From contig OX123199.2 of NCBI GenBank assembly GCA_944739405.2, positions 1,911,898 to 1,975,897 of the forward strand: a stretch of DNA of 64,000 nucleotides, read 5' to 3'. A program made the position numbers and the translations under genes. Below are positions 11,065-22,246 of this stretch, piece after piece. The notes beneath the pieces are model-generated. The model saw only the letters and a list, made by a program, of their open reading frames with translations, was not told the DNA's origin and searched no databases. This DNA comes from Euclidia mi (taxonomy: Eukaryota; Arthropoda; Insecta; Lepidoptera; Erebidae). Numbering within the stretch: position 1 is the stretch's first letter; every line of letters begins with the position of its first letter.

Positions 11065-11513
11065 TAAATGCAAGCTAAGCCCAAGAATGTAACATTTCAA
11101 TGAAGTAAAACCAAAGGTTGATATTCCAGGTTTCAGTACCACAAAATATTAAAAGATCTTGTTGACAGCGCATACTATCGATAAAAACCCGATCCATTGA
11201 CATATTAGTTTCCAATGACACGTACCTATATACCTTTGCGCTCATTCGATTTGACATTATTTGTGTTTGACAGAACTGTCGCTAAGTCACTTAGTAGAAA
11301 CTATTTGTTTACAAAAATTCTATGTTCTCGTGGCACGGACTATTCGCTACGTGCGAAGTGCATGGAGGGGGTAGCTAAAACGATCGCAGCGCATGCCGTG
11401 GCAGAAATCCGTAACTATTCGGGAAGTCAATTTGATTTTTGATTTGAATTTTGTCATAACAAATATATTATCTGATAATTTAATTCTTGATCTTAAATAT
11501 TATCATCTTTGAA
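11065..11513. other. No gene recognised
   Basis: Short open frames on both strands around 11075-11442 overlap each other and have no recognisable domain. Possibly this is the left flank of the THAP transposon that starts at 11514. Confidence 0.3.
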
Positions 11514-12053
11514 ATGGGTCATAATTGTTGTTGTGTTGTGGACTGCAAAAATAACAGCACAAATAGTGTAAATTCTATATTTTTCCAACAGTAGAGTGGA
11601 AATTAGATCAAAGAAAGATTAGATACGATACTTAATAAATAAATTATTTTTATTTGTTCTGTATTTTATGTGATATTAAATAATGTTTTATTTTTCAGTG
11701 TTGATGGCTCGCCAGGGACTCCAAGACGTCACGACACAATTTGTAGTGAACGTTTTATTGGAGGCAAAAAATCTGACTTGCAAACAAGTCCAAGTTATGT
11801 TCCTACGATATTCCCTCAAATATATCGGCAGAAGAAAGTTAGAGAGTCACAGGTGTTAGCTAGATATACACGTTTTATAAAACGTAGTACCACAAAAGTC
11901 TTAGATATCACATCAAATCAAGTAAGAGTAAGAGTTGAAGATGAAAATGAATTTAATCAAATCGAACCTCGTGTGGCTGATCAAGGATGCCAAATCGATC
12001 TGTTTTCTGAATCTAATTTAAAAGAAATAACCATTATTTATAATAGATTCATT

Positions 12054-12438
12054 AAGGCCGTGTGGTTGACGGCATAGAACACAAGTGTCACCACCCCCTA
12101 TCTGCCCGTTGGTGTCGTAAGAGGCGACTAAGGGATAACACGATTCAAATACCATCTTTGCGTAGAGACGGAAAACTCGACATCAAACCCTATACGACTG
12201 CCTCGTTGGTCTCGCGGCATAAATGTGCGCGTGGGATCGGGAGGTCCTGGGTTCGATTCCTGGGTCGGGCAGTGTTATTGGGTTTTTCTGGCACGAAATT
12301 CTCAGTAGCAGCACGGAGTCTGGAAATGTGCCCCTTATTACGTGGGACTAAAGTATATCTGGCGAAAAGTGGGTGTAGAAATACACCTCTGCCTACCCCT
12401 TCGGGGATAAAAGGCGTGTCGATATGTATGTATGTATG
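12054..12438 (+). mobile_element. Full family-1 SINE with 10-bp target duplication
   Basis: TAGATTCATT flanks both sides (12044-12053 and 12439-12448). The body carries a tRNA-like segment with B box ggttcgattcc (near 12251), the core tgggactaaagtatatctgg, and the terminal module ctctgcctaccccttcgggg plus aaaggcgtg, ending in TATG repeats. It sits inside the THAP transposase. Removing it with one target copy reconnects the frame RFI-YSDH. Confidence 0.9.
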
Positions 12439-12750
12439 TAGATTCATTTACAGTGATCACTCTGATGCTGAAATCCAAGTGGATATAGCAACAAATTCAA
12501 AAATTGTAGCAATTAATAATGCTAGAATGAAAGATAAAAGCTGTTGCACTGACAAAATATTCATCTCATATCAATAAAAATGATCAAGAACTCCTAGATC
12601 TTGCTGGTGTGTCATTTAGCAAATTGCAGTTTTTAGTAACAAGATTAACTACATATTATTATGTAAAAATGTACAGTTTCCATTAAATACCGACTTCGTA
12701 TTTTTTATAAAAATGAAAACTGGCTTGACATTTTCAGCATTGAGTGTATT

Positions 12751-13016
12751 ATTTGGTGTACAGCAGAACCACAATCTCACGAATATTTCATTTGATCTTA
12801 CAAAATCTAGCTTGTGCTACTACTAATTTAATCTTTTGGCCGAATAGAGCCACCGTCTACGGTGGCTCTATTCGGCCAAAAGATTAAATTATTTGGTGTA
12901 CAGCAGAACCACAATCTCACGAATATTTCATTTGATCTTACAAAATCTAGCTTGTGCAACTACTAATTTAATCTTTTGGCCGAATAGAGCCACCGTCTAC
13001 GGTGGCTCTATTCGGC
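12751..13016. repeat. Tandem duplication with embedded hairpins
   Basis: A unit starting atttggtgtacagcagaacc occurs at 12751 and 12891 (140-bp step), with a single substitution (12816 t, 12956 a) across the shared part. Each unit ends in a perfect hairpin. The first has 32-nt arms with a 2-nt loop (12825-12856, ct, 12859-12890). The second has 18-nt arms with the same loop (12979-12996, 12999-13016). The near identity says the event is recent relative to the decay of the transposase that it interrupts. Confidence 0.9.
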
Positions 13017-13324
13017 AGCAACAATGACCAAGTGTTTCAGTCCAGATTACATCAATACAAGAGTTATTGACTGTACTGAATTCCGGATTGAAATACCGAC
13101 AGCAGTGGATGACCGTTGATAGTAAAAATACCACTTCATCTTTTCATTTATCTTTAATTTACTATAATTACATAATAGAAAGCAATAAAATACTGATATA
13201 TCATTATTTGGCATAATCCCGAATAGTTGCGCATGCCAGGTGGCGCTATTGTTGTGCACGGTCTCAATAGATTATTTTCACTTTCAATGTCATGTGGTTG
13301 ACGATGTCGGTTCACATGGTTTAA

Positions 13325-13500
13325 GCGGCCGCCTTGCTGCTTGACATTGCGCCAAGTATTCGTTGTTATGCGTTCGATACCCTCACGGGACAACACTTTG
13401 TGCGTGCGATCTATAAATTGTTGTTTCAACTCTGGACATACTTTGTGTCCGTTAGTTTCATGTTTGTAATATGCCCCGCGACACAGCATTCATTCCCAGA
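13325..13500 (+). mobile_element. Family-4 SINE fragment
   Basis: It shares ccgcttgacattgcgccaag-like and caacactttgtgcgtg-like segments and a B-box-like gttcgataccct with the other family-4 copies, followed by the cttgtgtccgtt tail. It is diverged and truncated. Confidence 0.5.
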
Positions 13501-13659
13501 GCGCGCAATGTATTAAAAAATATTATGGATCTCGGTGACTAGACTTTTCAACTTTCCGCGTCACTATTTTACACTTTGGATCGGACTATAAAATAAGCAG
13601 GGGCTTTATTTTTCATCGGCAATTCTACACCTTGTGCTGTGTTTTCGATCAATGTCATC

Positions 13660-13950
13660 ATCGGCCTTATATATACATATACTGTCCCACTGCGGGGCAC
13701 GGTCCTCTTCTCACTATAAGAAGGGTGAGGCTATAGTACACCACGCTGGCCAAGTGCGGGTTGGCAGACTTCACGTATTTCGAGAACATTATGGGGAACA
13801 TGCAGGTTTCCTCACGATCTTTTCCTTCGCCGTTTAGCAAGTGACAATTAACAATTGAATACGCACATAACTTCGAAAAGTCATTGGTGCGCGCCGTGGA
13901 TTCGAACCCGAGACCCTCTGCGTAGCAGTCCGTCGGTCTCTCCAATAGGC
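13660..13950 (-). mobile_element. Family-3 SINE
   Basis: Read on the minus strand it shows the tRNA-like head with gggttcgaatccacggcgcg, the core GACTTTTCGAAGTTATGTGCG, and the tail ending in accgtgccccgcagtgggac. Order and content match the copy at 20555-20875. Confidence 0.7.
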
Positions 13951-13954
13951 TATT

Positions 13955-14405
13955 TTCGATCAATGTATTGACTCACAAATGTTCTAGATTTTTCCTTCCA
14001 GTGTTATTAATTTGTACTTTGTTATTATAATTTTTGAATGGATTAAATAACTGGCGTCAAGTTTTAATCGCTTGCCAATTTTACTTACCCTTATTGTATT
14101 TCCGATCTTGATACAAGACAAAATATCCTTACACAGCTGTGCTAAACGGTTAATTATTTTACAAATTCTGATGGCAGGGGGAGAGCTAGTTAAGCAGCTA
14201 TTAGCAACATTATCCCACCGTCACTAGTCGTTCACACTATATTGTGCGATCAGACGGCTCTTGTCGTCCGTGTACAAATGCCCGGGTCCGTTTAATTGAT
14301 CGGATCCGGCTTGGTGTTAGCGGCATCATAGACATTGGACTGCCACTGGCACGTTACTCACCAGGTATGAAGAAGAGATGTCACCAGGATGAATCGCAAA
14401 GATGA
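13955..14405. other. No gene recognised
   Basis: This is AT-rich DNA with a short GC-richer patch near 14240-14380 (cagacggctcttgtcgtcc, ggatccggcttggtgttag). I cannot assign it to a gene or known repeat. Confidence 0.3.
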
Positions 14406-14409
14406 GCTT

Positions 14410-14705
14410 TTCAAATTTACTTTACAAATATTTAATCTAGGGACACAAGAATACCTAGACTCGAAACAACAAATTGTGGATCACACAATGTATCGTCTAG
14501 TTTGGGATCAAACCCACGACTCAGCGCAGCGCTAAACAGCGAAGCCACCGCTTAAACAACAACGCCATACTTGCTACGTAAGAAAAAAATATTGTAGGTC
14601 CTTTACAGAAATTGTCCCATATGGGTATCGAAGCCACGACCCTACGCTGTGCTAAAGGATAAAGTAACCTCTGAAACTACTACGCCATACGTGCAACATA
14701 AGATA
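14410..14705 (-). mobile_element. Two tandem family-4 SINE heads
   Basis: Two minus-strand tRNA-like segments (14430-14580 and 14590-14700) each contain a degenerate B box next to ctcagcgcagcgctaaacagc or tacgctgtgctaaagg and the actacgccatac end. They are partial, diverged and head-to-tail. Confidence 0.5.
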
Positions 14706-14810
14706 AAAGAATAATACTATAGATCCTTTACAGCTTCTATGACAAGCAAATGCTTGTAAACATGAGATAAATCTTTAGTAAAATATAAACGAACTAGTAT
14801 TAAACAAGCT

Positions 14811-14850
14811 CGGTGTCTACTTTCAAGCAATTGCTTGAAAATAGACACCG
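14811..14850. repeat. Loop-less 20-nt inverted duplication
   Basis: 14811-14830 and 14831-14850 are reverse complements with one mismatch (position 14820). The arm begins cggtgtcta. There is no spacer at all. No coding context is known. Confidence 0.8.
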
Positions 14851-15099
14851 GTTTCCCAGACTTAGTAAGACACGGCAGCTTGTTTGGAGAACCCTCACTT
14901 GTAGAAAATTGCCCTTGCATTTAATCCAAGCCGTTACGGTTCCTTTTACAAGTGTTTAAACGAATATACACCTTCGAATCACGGTGCGTTCATATTGCCG
15001 GCTATTAAAGGATGATGTCTGAAACATTTACCATTGTTTCAGTATTGAATACGAAGCTTCACCCATTAGCATCTTCTATTAACTCCTTGAATTCCAAAT

Positions 15100-15365
15100 T
15101 ATTGTATGTCCCGTGCCTCGGAGAGCACGTTAAGCCGTCGGTCCCGGCTGTAATGAAGATAATTGACAGTCGTTATAGGGAGTCAGTACCTCTGAATAAA
15201 CTGACACTATTCTAAATTATGGAATAGCTATAGGTATCCCTTTCCCGGGTTGCGGAGGTCAGACAGCCAGTCGCTCTGTCAAAAACATAATATTCAGTAA
15301 AATCCGGTCAGACTAGAAAGCGGACTCCGGGTTCTAGTCGGGATTACGCTAGGAGGATGATTATA
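15100..15365 (+). mobile_element. Family-3 SINE 3' part
   Basis: It shares cccgtgcctcggagagcacgt, gtacctctgaataaactga and aggaggatgatta with the copy at 3160-3521, in the same order. The 5' tRNA-like half is missing. Confidence 0.65.
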
Positions 15366-15374
15366 CTCCCTTAC

Positions 15375-15535
15375 GGCTACACCAGGAGAAGCAGCGAGGA
15401 GCGGCGGCGGCAGCGACTTCAATGCCCATGGTGCTGTCTACTGTGACGTGACGTCGGCTGCGGCGGAGTAGAGCCCGCCGTGTACATCGAAATCGCTGCC
15501 GCCGCCGACCTGTTTGTGGCTGGGACTTTAGGAGT
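15375..15535. repeat. GC-rich inverted repeat, possible MITE
   Basis: A purine-rich gagcggcggcggcagcgac segment near 15397 is answered by an inverted match (atcgctgccgccgccg) near 15490. This gives a stem of about 16-20 nt around a GC-rich interior of about 75 bp. Boundaries and target duplication were not resolved. Confidence 0.4.
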
Positions 15536-15984
15536 CTATTTTCTCAAAACGTTGTACTGGTGTATCTTTACTGTTAACCATAGAGCCCAATATCAAATAT
15601 CCATTGTTCCAGTACCGTTCTGTGTTGCTTCGCCCTATTAAGGGATAGTAGATACATACACAGCCAGCCCCTTTGGGGAGAGTATGGCTCGGGAAATTTA
15701 AGATTCGTAGGGAGTCAAGAAAGAGCGCGCGGGAAAGAGCATACGTAAGTCCCGTGCGCCTCTCCCGCGATTCGGTCCGTATGCCGAAAGGCAGGTAAGG
15801 AGGTGGTGGGAATATGCTACAGCTTGAAAATCAGTTATGAAACAAATTTAAAACACTCTGTTTTATAGCCTTAGGTATGAAATATAATCCTTTTTAGTAT
15901 GTGCCTACTTCATAAAAAACACTAGTATAGGCTCTGCGATGGTCATAATATATTAGTCAGGCGAGTGACAAAAAAGTTACGAAA

Positions 15985-16165
15985 CACCTTTTACATATAA
16001 GACTTCCCCAAACAGGAATGAATCCTGTACCGCGGACTCAAAATAATTTGAAGATTAAACAAAATGTTGTCTCGTGTGACATCGAACCCACAACACTCAG
16101 CGCAGCGCTGAACAGCAAGGCGAACGCTTAAACCACGCCATTTGTATGCCGGCCGTGATACAAAC
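15985..16165 (-). mobile_element. Family-4 SINE fragment
   Basis: A minus-strand tRNA-like segment has a B-box relic next to acactcagcgcagcgctgaac and a head ending accacgccatttg. The body is short and diverged. Confidence 0.5.
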
Positions 16166-16195
16166 ACTAATCGAGCCATATAAACTTAATAGAAA

Positions 16196-16372
16196 GGGAG
16201 ACTGCCCGGGTTCGATTCCCAGGTCGGGCAAAAGTGTTCATGGAGAGATGATGTGCCCGATAGTGGAAATAGGCTCGCCCCCTATTAAGTGGGACCTAAA
16301 AACACATGGTAAAATGTAGGTGTAATATTTCACCTCTGCCTAACCCTTCGGCGATAAAAGGCGTGAGTCTAT
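16196..16372 (+). mobile_element. Family-1 SINE, short copy
   Basis: It contains the B box gggttcgattcccaggtcggg, the core ctattaagtgggacct, and the terminal module acctctgcctaacccttcgg plus aaaggcgtgag. It starts part-way through the tRNA-like head. Confidence 0.75.
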
Positions 16373-16479
16373 AAAAAAATAAAAAGATAAGAATCTCAAT
16401 CTCATGATCTTCTTCTAAACACTATATAAGGAGAGGAAATCCCTATTCTAACAAAAGCCTACTTATTTATTTCTCTCAT

Positions 16480-16675
16480 GAAAAAATATATAAATATAAT
16501 CCTTTGTCAGTGACCCACGACCAAGTGGGTGACTCACTTTACAAAAATTCAATCAATGGCCTCAAAGTACACCCAGACTGACAAAGTGATTGTAGTGAGG
16601 GGATCGAACCCACAATACTCCGCGCAGTTCTAAACGGTGAAGCGACTAAAACACCATACGTGCAATCAAGCGAAC
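16480..16675 (-). mobile_element. Family-4 SINE fragment
   Basis: A minus-strand segment has gggatcgaacccacaatactc (B box region), gcgcagttctaaacggtgaagc, and a body ending in the ccagactgacaaagtg stretch. Confidence 0.55.
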
Positions 16676-16679
16676 CCGG

Positions 16680-17870
16680 ATCATTTTAACAAAGAACAAG
16701 AAAATAATAGGCAGTCTCTAGCACTCCTACCAAATGCAGTATTGGTATTTCCCGAAGGGAATACGACCAATTACAAATCACCTTATCCGCTAGCCCTCTC
16801 ACCGTTTTGAGAAAGAATTCTATAGAATTGTATGGTGTCAACTTCGCTTTAAAATAAACTGCAATTTTACATTTAAATTTTCAACAACTATTCAAATAAA
16901 AGCAGGAAACGTTATTCAAAATATGTCGACTTCAAAAGTGATTAAACAGCCGTCTACATGTACGATGTCTGCTTACCACCATACCGCCTACCACGATATA
17001 TAAACCACAATATTTCGCGCGCAATATGAAGTTGGAAACTGGCATTATATTATAAACCTAATATATATAGTGGCAGAGCTTAGATTAAAAAGTTACCGTA
17101 CATAAAGTGCAGGTTCTGTGGGTCTTTCACAAGTCAACTTCCAACATCAATCTACTTACTAAGTTGGGAGTGCCGATTGCTGCCAGTCACGATTTGAATC
17201 AAAACTTGGTGTCTATTGGTGTTTTGCGCACTCGAAGATAAAACTTCTTATAAATATTTTGCATAAAATACTCTACATAAAATATTCTGTACAATTTTTT
17301 TACTTACCGCGTAACCGATCCCCAACCACCAGGCTTGTTCACTTAAATTCAAGTCTATATAATGTCTTTATTACAGTCGTAATGTCTTTGCACACACACT
17401 ATTTTTAATCAAAATTTAATATCTTTAGATTATGATTATTATAGACACTTATATTTTATAAACACTAGCACTATTCACTAATTCACAACACCAATAGTTC
17501 ACTAGTCACAAAAATTATTTTAACGATACTAAGTTATTGATTAAAAGCACTAGGAAAATATTTACAGTATTTACAAGTTCACACTATTACAACTAGGAAC
17601 CACTTTATGAACTTCACTAATACTCAATACACTCTAAATATTCACTAATGTACAACTGTTGTAACTCTTTAAAACTACACTAAATCACTGATAGACACAG
17701 GAAATTTCAACTTGTTTACCGTAAACTTTAAATTTATAAACACTCTTTCGGTTAAAAGTTCAAAACTCAATTCACTTTAAAATATTCACCACTGTTGTAA
17801 CTATTTTAAACTGCACTTTACAGACAGTAAACACAAAAAAAATCCACGTCTCTACCGTAGACTTCGTAAA
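16680..17870. other. AT-rich DNA; possible upstream exon on minus strand
   Basis: Most of this region is AT-rich with repeated tcactaa and caacactgttg-like words. On the minus strand a short open segment around 17317-17375 ends in a good donor (gcg followed by gtaagt). It lies downstream of the GC-rich island at 17880-18310, so a 5' exon of an unseen minus-strand transcript is conceivable. Nothing confirms coding function. Confidence 0.2.
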
Positions 17871-17879
17871 GTTAAACGT

Positions 17880-18310
17880 TCAAAATTTATATGTTCGGCG
17901 CTTAGCGTTCGGAATGTCGCTCGCGGGTCGAATGTCAGAAATGCACTGGATGTGACTACACGACACCGCCGCGCTGAATGGAACACCATAGGCAGGGGAC
18001 GGAGGGGTGCCCGGGGAAGCCACCCCGGCAACTTCAGCCTGCGCACTACCTTCCGATACATTTACTACCAAATATTAATTAACAATCAATTTTCACAAAA
18101 AATAATCACTACATTTTTTTAAATGTAAATTATTTTCAATCGTAATTACTAATGCCTTCGATTAATTGTTAGTGCCGCCATTGATTTTCTCAATGACTTG
18201 CGCGTGTATTCAGGCTGGTTTAAACTCTAGATTTCCGGGCTGAGGGCACTGATTGGCACACCGCGGCTGCCGCGCGGTAACAGCACGTAGGCATAGACTT
18301 AACATAATTG
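17880..18310. other. GC-rich, CpG-containing island; candidate promoter region
   Basis: This block is much richer in G+C and CpG than the surrounding kilobases (for example cgctcgcgggtcgaatg and ccggggaagccaccccgg). It holds overlapping minus-strand frames starting at 18071 and 18061, neither with a recognisable domain. It could be the promoter or first exon of a minus-strand host gene, or part of a GC-rich transposon. No TATA box or initiator could be assigned with confidence. Confidence 0.25.
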
Positions 18311-18314
18311 TATT

Positions 18315-18970
18315 ATTATGAATTTGAAGCCGCCGTATGTGGAATCCCATCGTTTTGTGCAATAATGAAGTGATGCTACGGCGTGAGGCATTATTAATAA
18401 TTATACTGATGTACTAATGTAGTGAACTGCAGTGCATTGTTAAAGCTAAGGAGCGATACTGTTTTAAATGATTATGTTTCTAACTCTAGCGTTTTGCTTT
18501 GTAAGAGAATTGAAATATTCAATGTATTATGTAAAGACTAGGTTGCTTGATAAGAAAACTATTAATATATTTTATAGTAAAGGTATGTTTTCTCTTTGTA
18601 TTGTTAAGTTTTTCTTTTGTAATAACTGGTCGAACTTTCTAAGTCTAGCTTTCAGTTAAAGAATAAGTCGCCGTATGACGCGCTTTGTGAAATGCATCGA
18701 TAGCACAAAATCTATTATGTTGTTATATCATCTAGGATATAAACTAGTTTTGTTTTTACAATCTGAGAATTTTAAATGTGCTCTGGCAATATGAATTTGT
18801 GACAAAAATAGGAAGATTTATATCAAAGGAAAATCACGCGTGGAAAGAAACCACATGATATTTTGAATATTATGTTTTTATGCAGTGGCTTTTTAATACA
18901 GAATTTTAGTATTTTATTTTCTTATAGTAGTCTTTCAATCGTGACACCCGTACGTATATAATTATTTTTT
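18315..18970. other. AT-rich DNA, nothing recognised
   Basis: A 63-codon open frame at 18468-18659 has no recognisable content. No repeat termini are visible. Confidence 0.3.
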
Positions 18971-18974
18971 TGTC

Positions 18975-19160
18975 TGCACGACTGGCGTAGTGGCTTAAGC
19001 GATTGCCTCACCGTCTGGCATTGCGCCGCGTGTTGTGGGTTTGATTCCCGTACTAGACAGTACTTTGTGATTCACAAACTGTTATCCCGAGTCTGGTTTT
19101 CTTTGTGTCCGTCAATCGACTGCTTTTAAAGTCCTCCGCTCACAGGATTTATTTCTAGTG
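18975..19160 (+). mobile_element. Family-4 SINE
   Basis: A complete tRNA-like head (actggcgtagtggcttaagcg A-box region; gtgggtttgattcccgtac B box) is followed by the family body cactttgtgattcacaaactg and gtgtccgtcaatcgactg. Confidence 0.7.
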
Positions 19161-19164
19161 TGCA

Positions 19165-20130
19165 TGTTGTGTTTAAAAAATGTGAAACGCAGTAGGCATA
19201 AACACTTCCAGGACAATATCCCTCAAAAGATTTTAATAAAATGTAGCATAAAGGTACTTGGAGATACAGTTTTCTTTTTAAATTTCAGTCAACGTTGTAA
19301 GAGTGAATAAAAGCGATGTAGTGACCATCATTAGCCCTGTTTCAAAATAGCCTTTTGTATGAAAGCACAATGAATAATATAATATATTTTTGCATTTTAT
19401 GAACTACTAGACGATGCCCGCAGCTACTCTAAGTTGTCAAAGGGCATTATTATGAAAACCTATTTATTACTTTTGAACTTATGTTAAATATGTATCTCTA
19501 GTGGCCAATTCCATGTTAAGATCATATACTGGGACCTGACATAAGTCACTTAATTTACATACATACTTACGGCTTTTTTCCGTCGGGGTATTCAAAGACA
19601 AAGAAAAGCCACTTGCTTCAATCACTTAATTAGTTAAAAAATAATCTCTACAAATTGGGAAGTTTCCTGCAAGTGAAATAAATTATACAAGTATTTTTAT
19701 CTAGTGAAATATGTCAAATTTATAGTAGTTTCATTCATCAATTAATGTTAAAACTTTATTTAATATTTTTTGTCGACAATTTATTGATAATAAGTATTCT
19801 ATTTGACAGCAAAAAACTATGACGTCACTAGGTCTTATTTCATACAAACGCCGTAGAGAAGGTCGTTTTTGACCATTTGACATTTAATTAAAAGTGCTTG
19901 ATTTGACTAGTTGGAAACAACCCTATTGTAAAAGGTGTAAAAGATAAGTTATTAAGTGATAATAAAAGTTATAAGCAAGATTATGAAGCGGCAGTTAATT
20001 CTGTTCGATATTTTATCTCGGCAAGCAATTACGAGCTGCGGCGCGGCGGCGGCGCAACAGGTGAACGTAAACATTGCCAGGTTTACCAACCTTCTTGTAA
20101 AATTAACTCGATTTATTACGATGTAACATT
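19165..20130. other. AT-rich DNA with repeat scraps
   Basis: A Helitron-like boundary (CTAG followed by acgatgcccgcagct, minus orientation) sits at 19407. Around 20035-20065 there is a GCGGCGGCGGCG patch. No coding sequence was recognised. Confidence 0.3.
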
Positions 20131-20139
20131 ATCATCAGC

Positions 20140-20245
20140 GAATTCGATATCCGATTTATCCACGAATTTGGCGATTTGAGATTCATGTCTGACATATTTT
20201 GTATGGAGCTTATGTCAAATAGGTATCTCAAATCTCAAAGTTTGG
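20140..20245. mobile_element. Small palindromic MITE, copy 1
   Basis: An imperfect palindrome is centred on tctgacatattttgtatggagcttatgtca, whose ends (gacata/tatgtc) pair. The arms (gatttgagat and atctcaaatc) extend the stem. The same centre occurs at 40185-40215 inside the hAT-like element, so this is a dispersed small family. Confidence 0.5.
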
Positions 20246-20249
20246 CGTC

Positions 20250-20475
20250 GTAGTTTAAACTGTCGCCTCGTCGCTTGACGCTGCGCCGGGTTCGATTCCA
20301 CACGAGTTTCATAAACTGTTGTTTCGAGTCTGGGTAAAAAGCTGGGTTTGTCTTGGTCTAGATGTTTCTATGTATAATATGTAAGTATTTACAAAACATA
20401 AATTATGTATAGTAGGTACAAGCTCTGCTTATTTTTGGTACTACATGGTATTGTGTGTATGTGATAGAATATTAA
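20250..20475 (+). mobile_element. Chimeric SINE: family-4 head, family-2 tail
   Basis: The head (cgtcgcttgacgctgcgccg, ggttcgattccac) resembles family 4. The downstream half (ttgtcttggtctagatgtttc, acaagctctgcttattttt, actacatggtattgtgtg) is the family-2 tail. This implies head swapping between SINE families or one SINE inserted in another. Confidence 0.5.
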
Positions 20476-20554
20476 TATTATTATATTCTCTACAGCCTTT
20501 CATAGTCCGCTGCTGGACGGAAATTTCTTTTAATTTGCTAGTAGCACTGTGAGT

Positions 20555-20878
20555 CAAAACCAGCGATAGCTCTGTAGAGAGACCGTCAGACTGCTACGCA
20601 GAGGGTCTCGTGTTCGAATTCACGGCATGCACCAATGACTTTTCGAAGTTAAGTGCGTATTAAATTGTTAATTATGGCTTGCTTATTAGTGAAGTAAAAA
20701 CATCGTGACGAAATCTGCATGTCTGAGAGTTCTCAAAAATATTCTCGAAAGACATGTGAAGTCTGCCAACCCGCAATTGGCCAGCGTGGTGGACTATAGC
20801 CTTACCCTTCTCATAGTGAGAAGGGGCCCGTGCCCAGCTGTTGGATATAATATATACAGGGCTGACGACGACTGTGAG
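20555..20878 (+). mobile_element. Family-3 SINE
   Basis: The head tctgtagagagaccgtcagac with gtgttcgaattcacggc, the core gacttttcgaagttaagtgcg, and the long tail (cagcgtggtggactatagcc, gcccgtgcccagctgttgg) are present in order. Confidence 0.7.
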
Positions 20879-21311
20879 TCAATATGTGGATTTGGCCTAC
20901 TATACTACTCTAGGTAGACGGGTTGATACATATCGAGTTTTCCATCTCTTCTTGAAGATATTGATCGCTCCGTGTATTTTACTTGCTTCCACGGAATGAT
21001 GAGGTGGCGACATATTGTATTCTTAATCTGTCACCACAAGGATAAATGATATCCATATTAACCCATCTAAGTATAGTAATATTATAAATGCGAAGGTGTG
21101 TAATAGTATAGATACGAGAGGCTTAAAATCGGTATCTATAGAAAAGCTTAGGGAGGTCTACATACTTATGCCCAGCAGAAGACATCTTTCGGCTGAAATG
21201 AAGGTGATGACAGTAGATATGTTTTATATCTTTCTTTGACGTTATATTACGATTTTTGTGTGTGGAGATGATAATAATAATAGTATCCAATCACATTTGC
21301 AGAGCTTTTAC

Positions 21312-21504
21312 CATGGGTTCTAGACAATGGATAAACATAAATTTTTACTTTTTTGTAAATAAATACAAATTATACATATGTTTTGGTCTGGGTCACCAAA
21401 ACGAAAATTCCATGACCACACAAATGTTTGAGTTGAGCAGGAATCGAACCTGAGATCTACGGCGTAGCAGTCGCTTACACTCCCGCTACGCCAACCGGTC
21501 GTCA
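21312..21504 (-). mobile_element. Family-2 SINE
   Basis: On the minus strand the head gaccggttggcgtagcggg with a B-box region (complement of gagcaggaatcgaacctgag) precedes the tail ending at ttgtctagaaccc. It is truncated in the tail. Confidence 0.65.
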
Positions 21505-21599
21505 ATATCCGTCTTGTCACGTCGCAACAGAGATGTTTTATTATGATTCTTCATATTGGGTCCTGTATTGTGCCAAATTTATGTTAACGATTTGTGCAA

Positions 21600-21985
21600 T
21601 ATGCCTCTTCCAAATTGTAAAATGTACGCCTAAGCTGACGATACAGCAATTTTAGTTAGTGGCCCCACGTGGGAAAGTGTTAAAAATAATGCGCAATCGG
21701 CACTCGGCAACATAATCTCATAGCTCAATGCAAATCTTCTTACTTTGAATGTCACAAAAACCTGTTTTATTCCTTTTGCTATTCGCCGAAACATGTTACC
21801 TGACAAATCCTTCTCCGTAGTTGAGCATACGTGCCAGCAACAATCAGCCTCTTTACTCTTGCCTGGAGCTCTCAAGAACTGAAGAGGTTAGGTACTTGGG
21901 GATACAAATTGACGCGGGTTTAAAATGGGACAAACAACTAAATGGTCTTACTACGAGAACTATAAGACTTCTCCAAACACGTTAC
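21600..21985 (+). pseudogene. LINE reverse transcriptase fragment
   Basis: Translated with stops and frameshifts, the region gives ADDTAILVSG (RT active-site block) near 21632 and, at about 21870-21940, EVRYLGIQIDAGLKW, the post-catalytic motif of R1/I/Jockey-type reverse transcriptases. Neither the endonuclease nor the RNase H part is nearby. It is a short dead fragment. Confidence 0.65.
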
Positions 21986-22246
21986 GATATACGACTCCCT
22001 AGTGCGTAACACCATAAACATACAATTTGTTTTTAATCAAACGGCTTCCGTCTAAATAGCCGGTCATAGTATGAACACTCGCTTATTTTTTACGGAATAA
22101 TATACTACAGTAAAGTCGTACTAACGTCGTACACGTAACTTAGTGACGGTTCACGCTACGTGAAATAAGATAAATCGATCATAATGATGAAAAAAAGATT
22201 TGAGTATATTTCTGTAAATTAAACAAAAATATGGGTTTATTAATTA

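Larger units (their letters stand above)
11514..13115 (+). pseudogene. THAP-domain transposase remnant (DDE_Tnp_4 type)
   Basis: The first ATG (11514) opens MGHNCCCVVDCKNN, the start of a THAP zinc finger. A one-base frameshift near 11580 is needed to reach the FP-x-VEW segment. After an intron-like gap ending in tttttcag (11698), the THAP half with ICSERF and the YVPTIFP box follows (11750-11815). A linker, then an HTH_Tnp_4-like segment (12590-12850, with IFWP) and the first catalytic Asp region VIDCTE (13060-13080) complete the recognisable order, after which the frame dies. This is the layout of THAP-bearing PIF/Harbinger or ISL2EU-like transposases, which cut and paste DNA. It is broken by stops, by a SINE at 12054-12438, and by the hairpin duplication at 12751-13016. 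The second and third catalytic residues are missing. Confidence 0.7.

Noticed and set aside
12190..12447. 85-codon minus-strand frame
   Set aside because: It is entirely within the family-1 SINE; similar frames occur in its other copies (for example 63118-63306).
17852..18071. Overlapping minus-strand frames in the GC-rich island
   Set aside because: GC-rich DNA gives long frames by chance. The two frames contradict each other and have no recognisable domain, so I did not call a gene.
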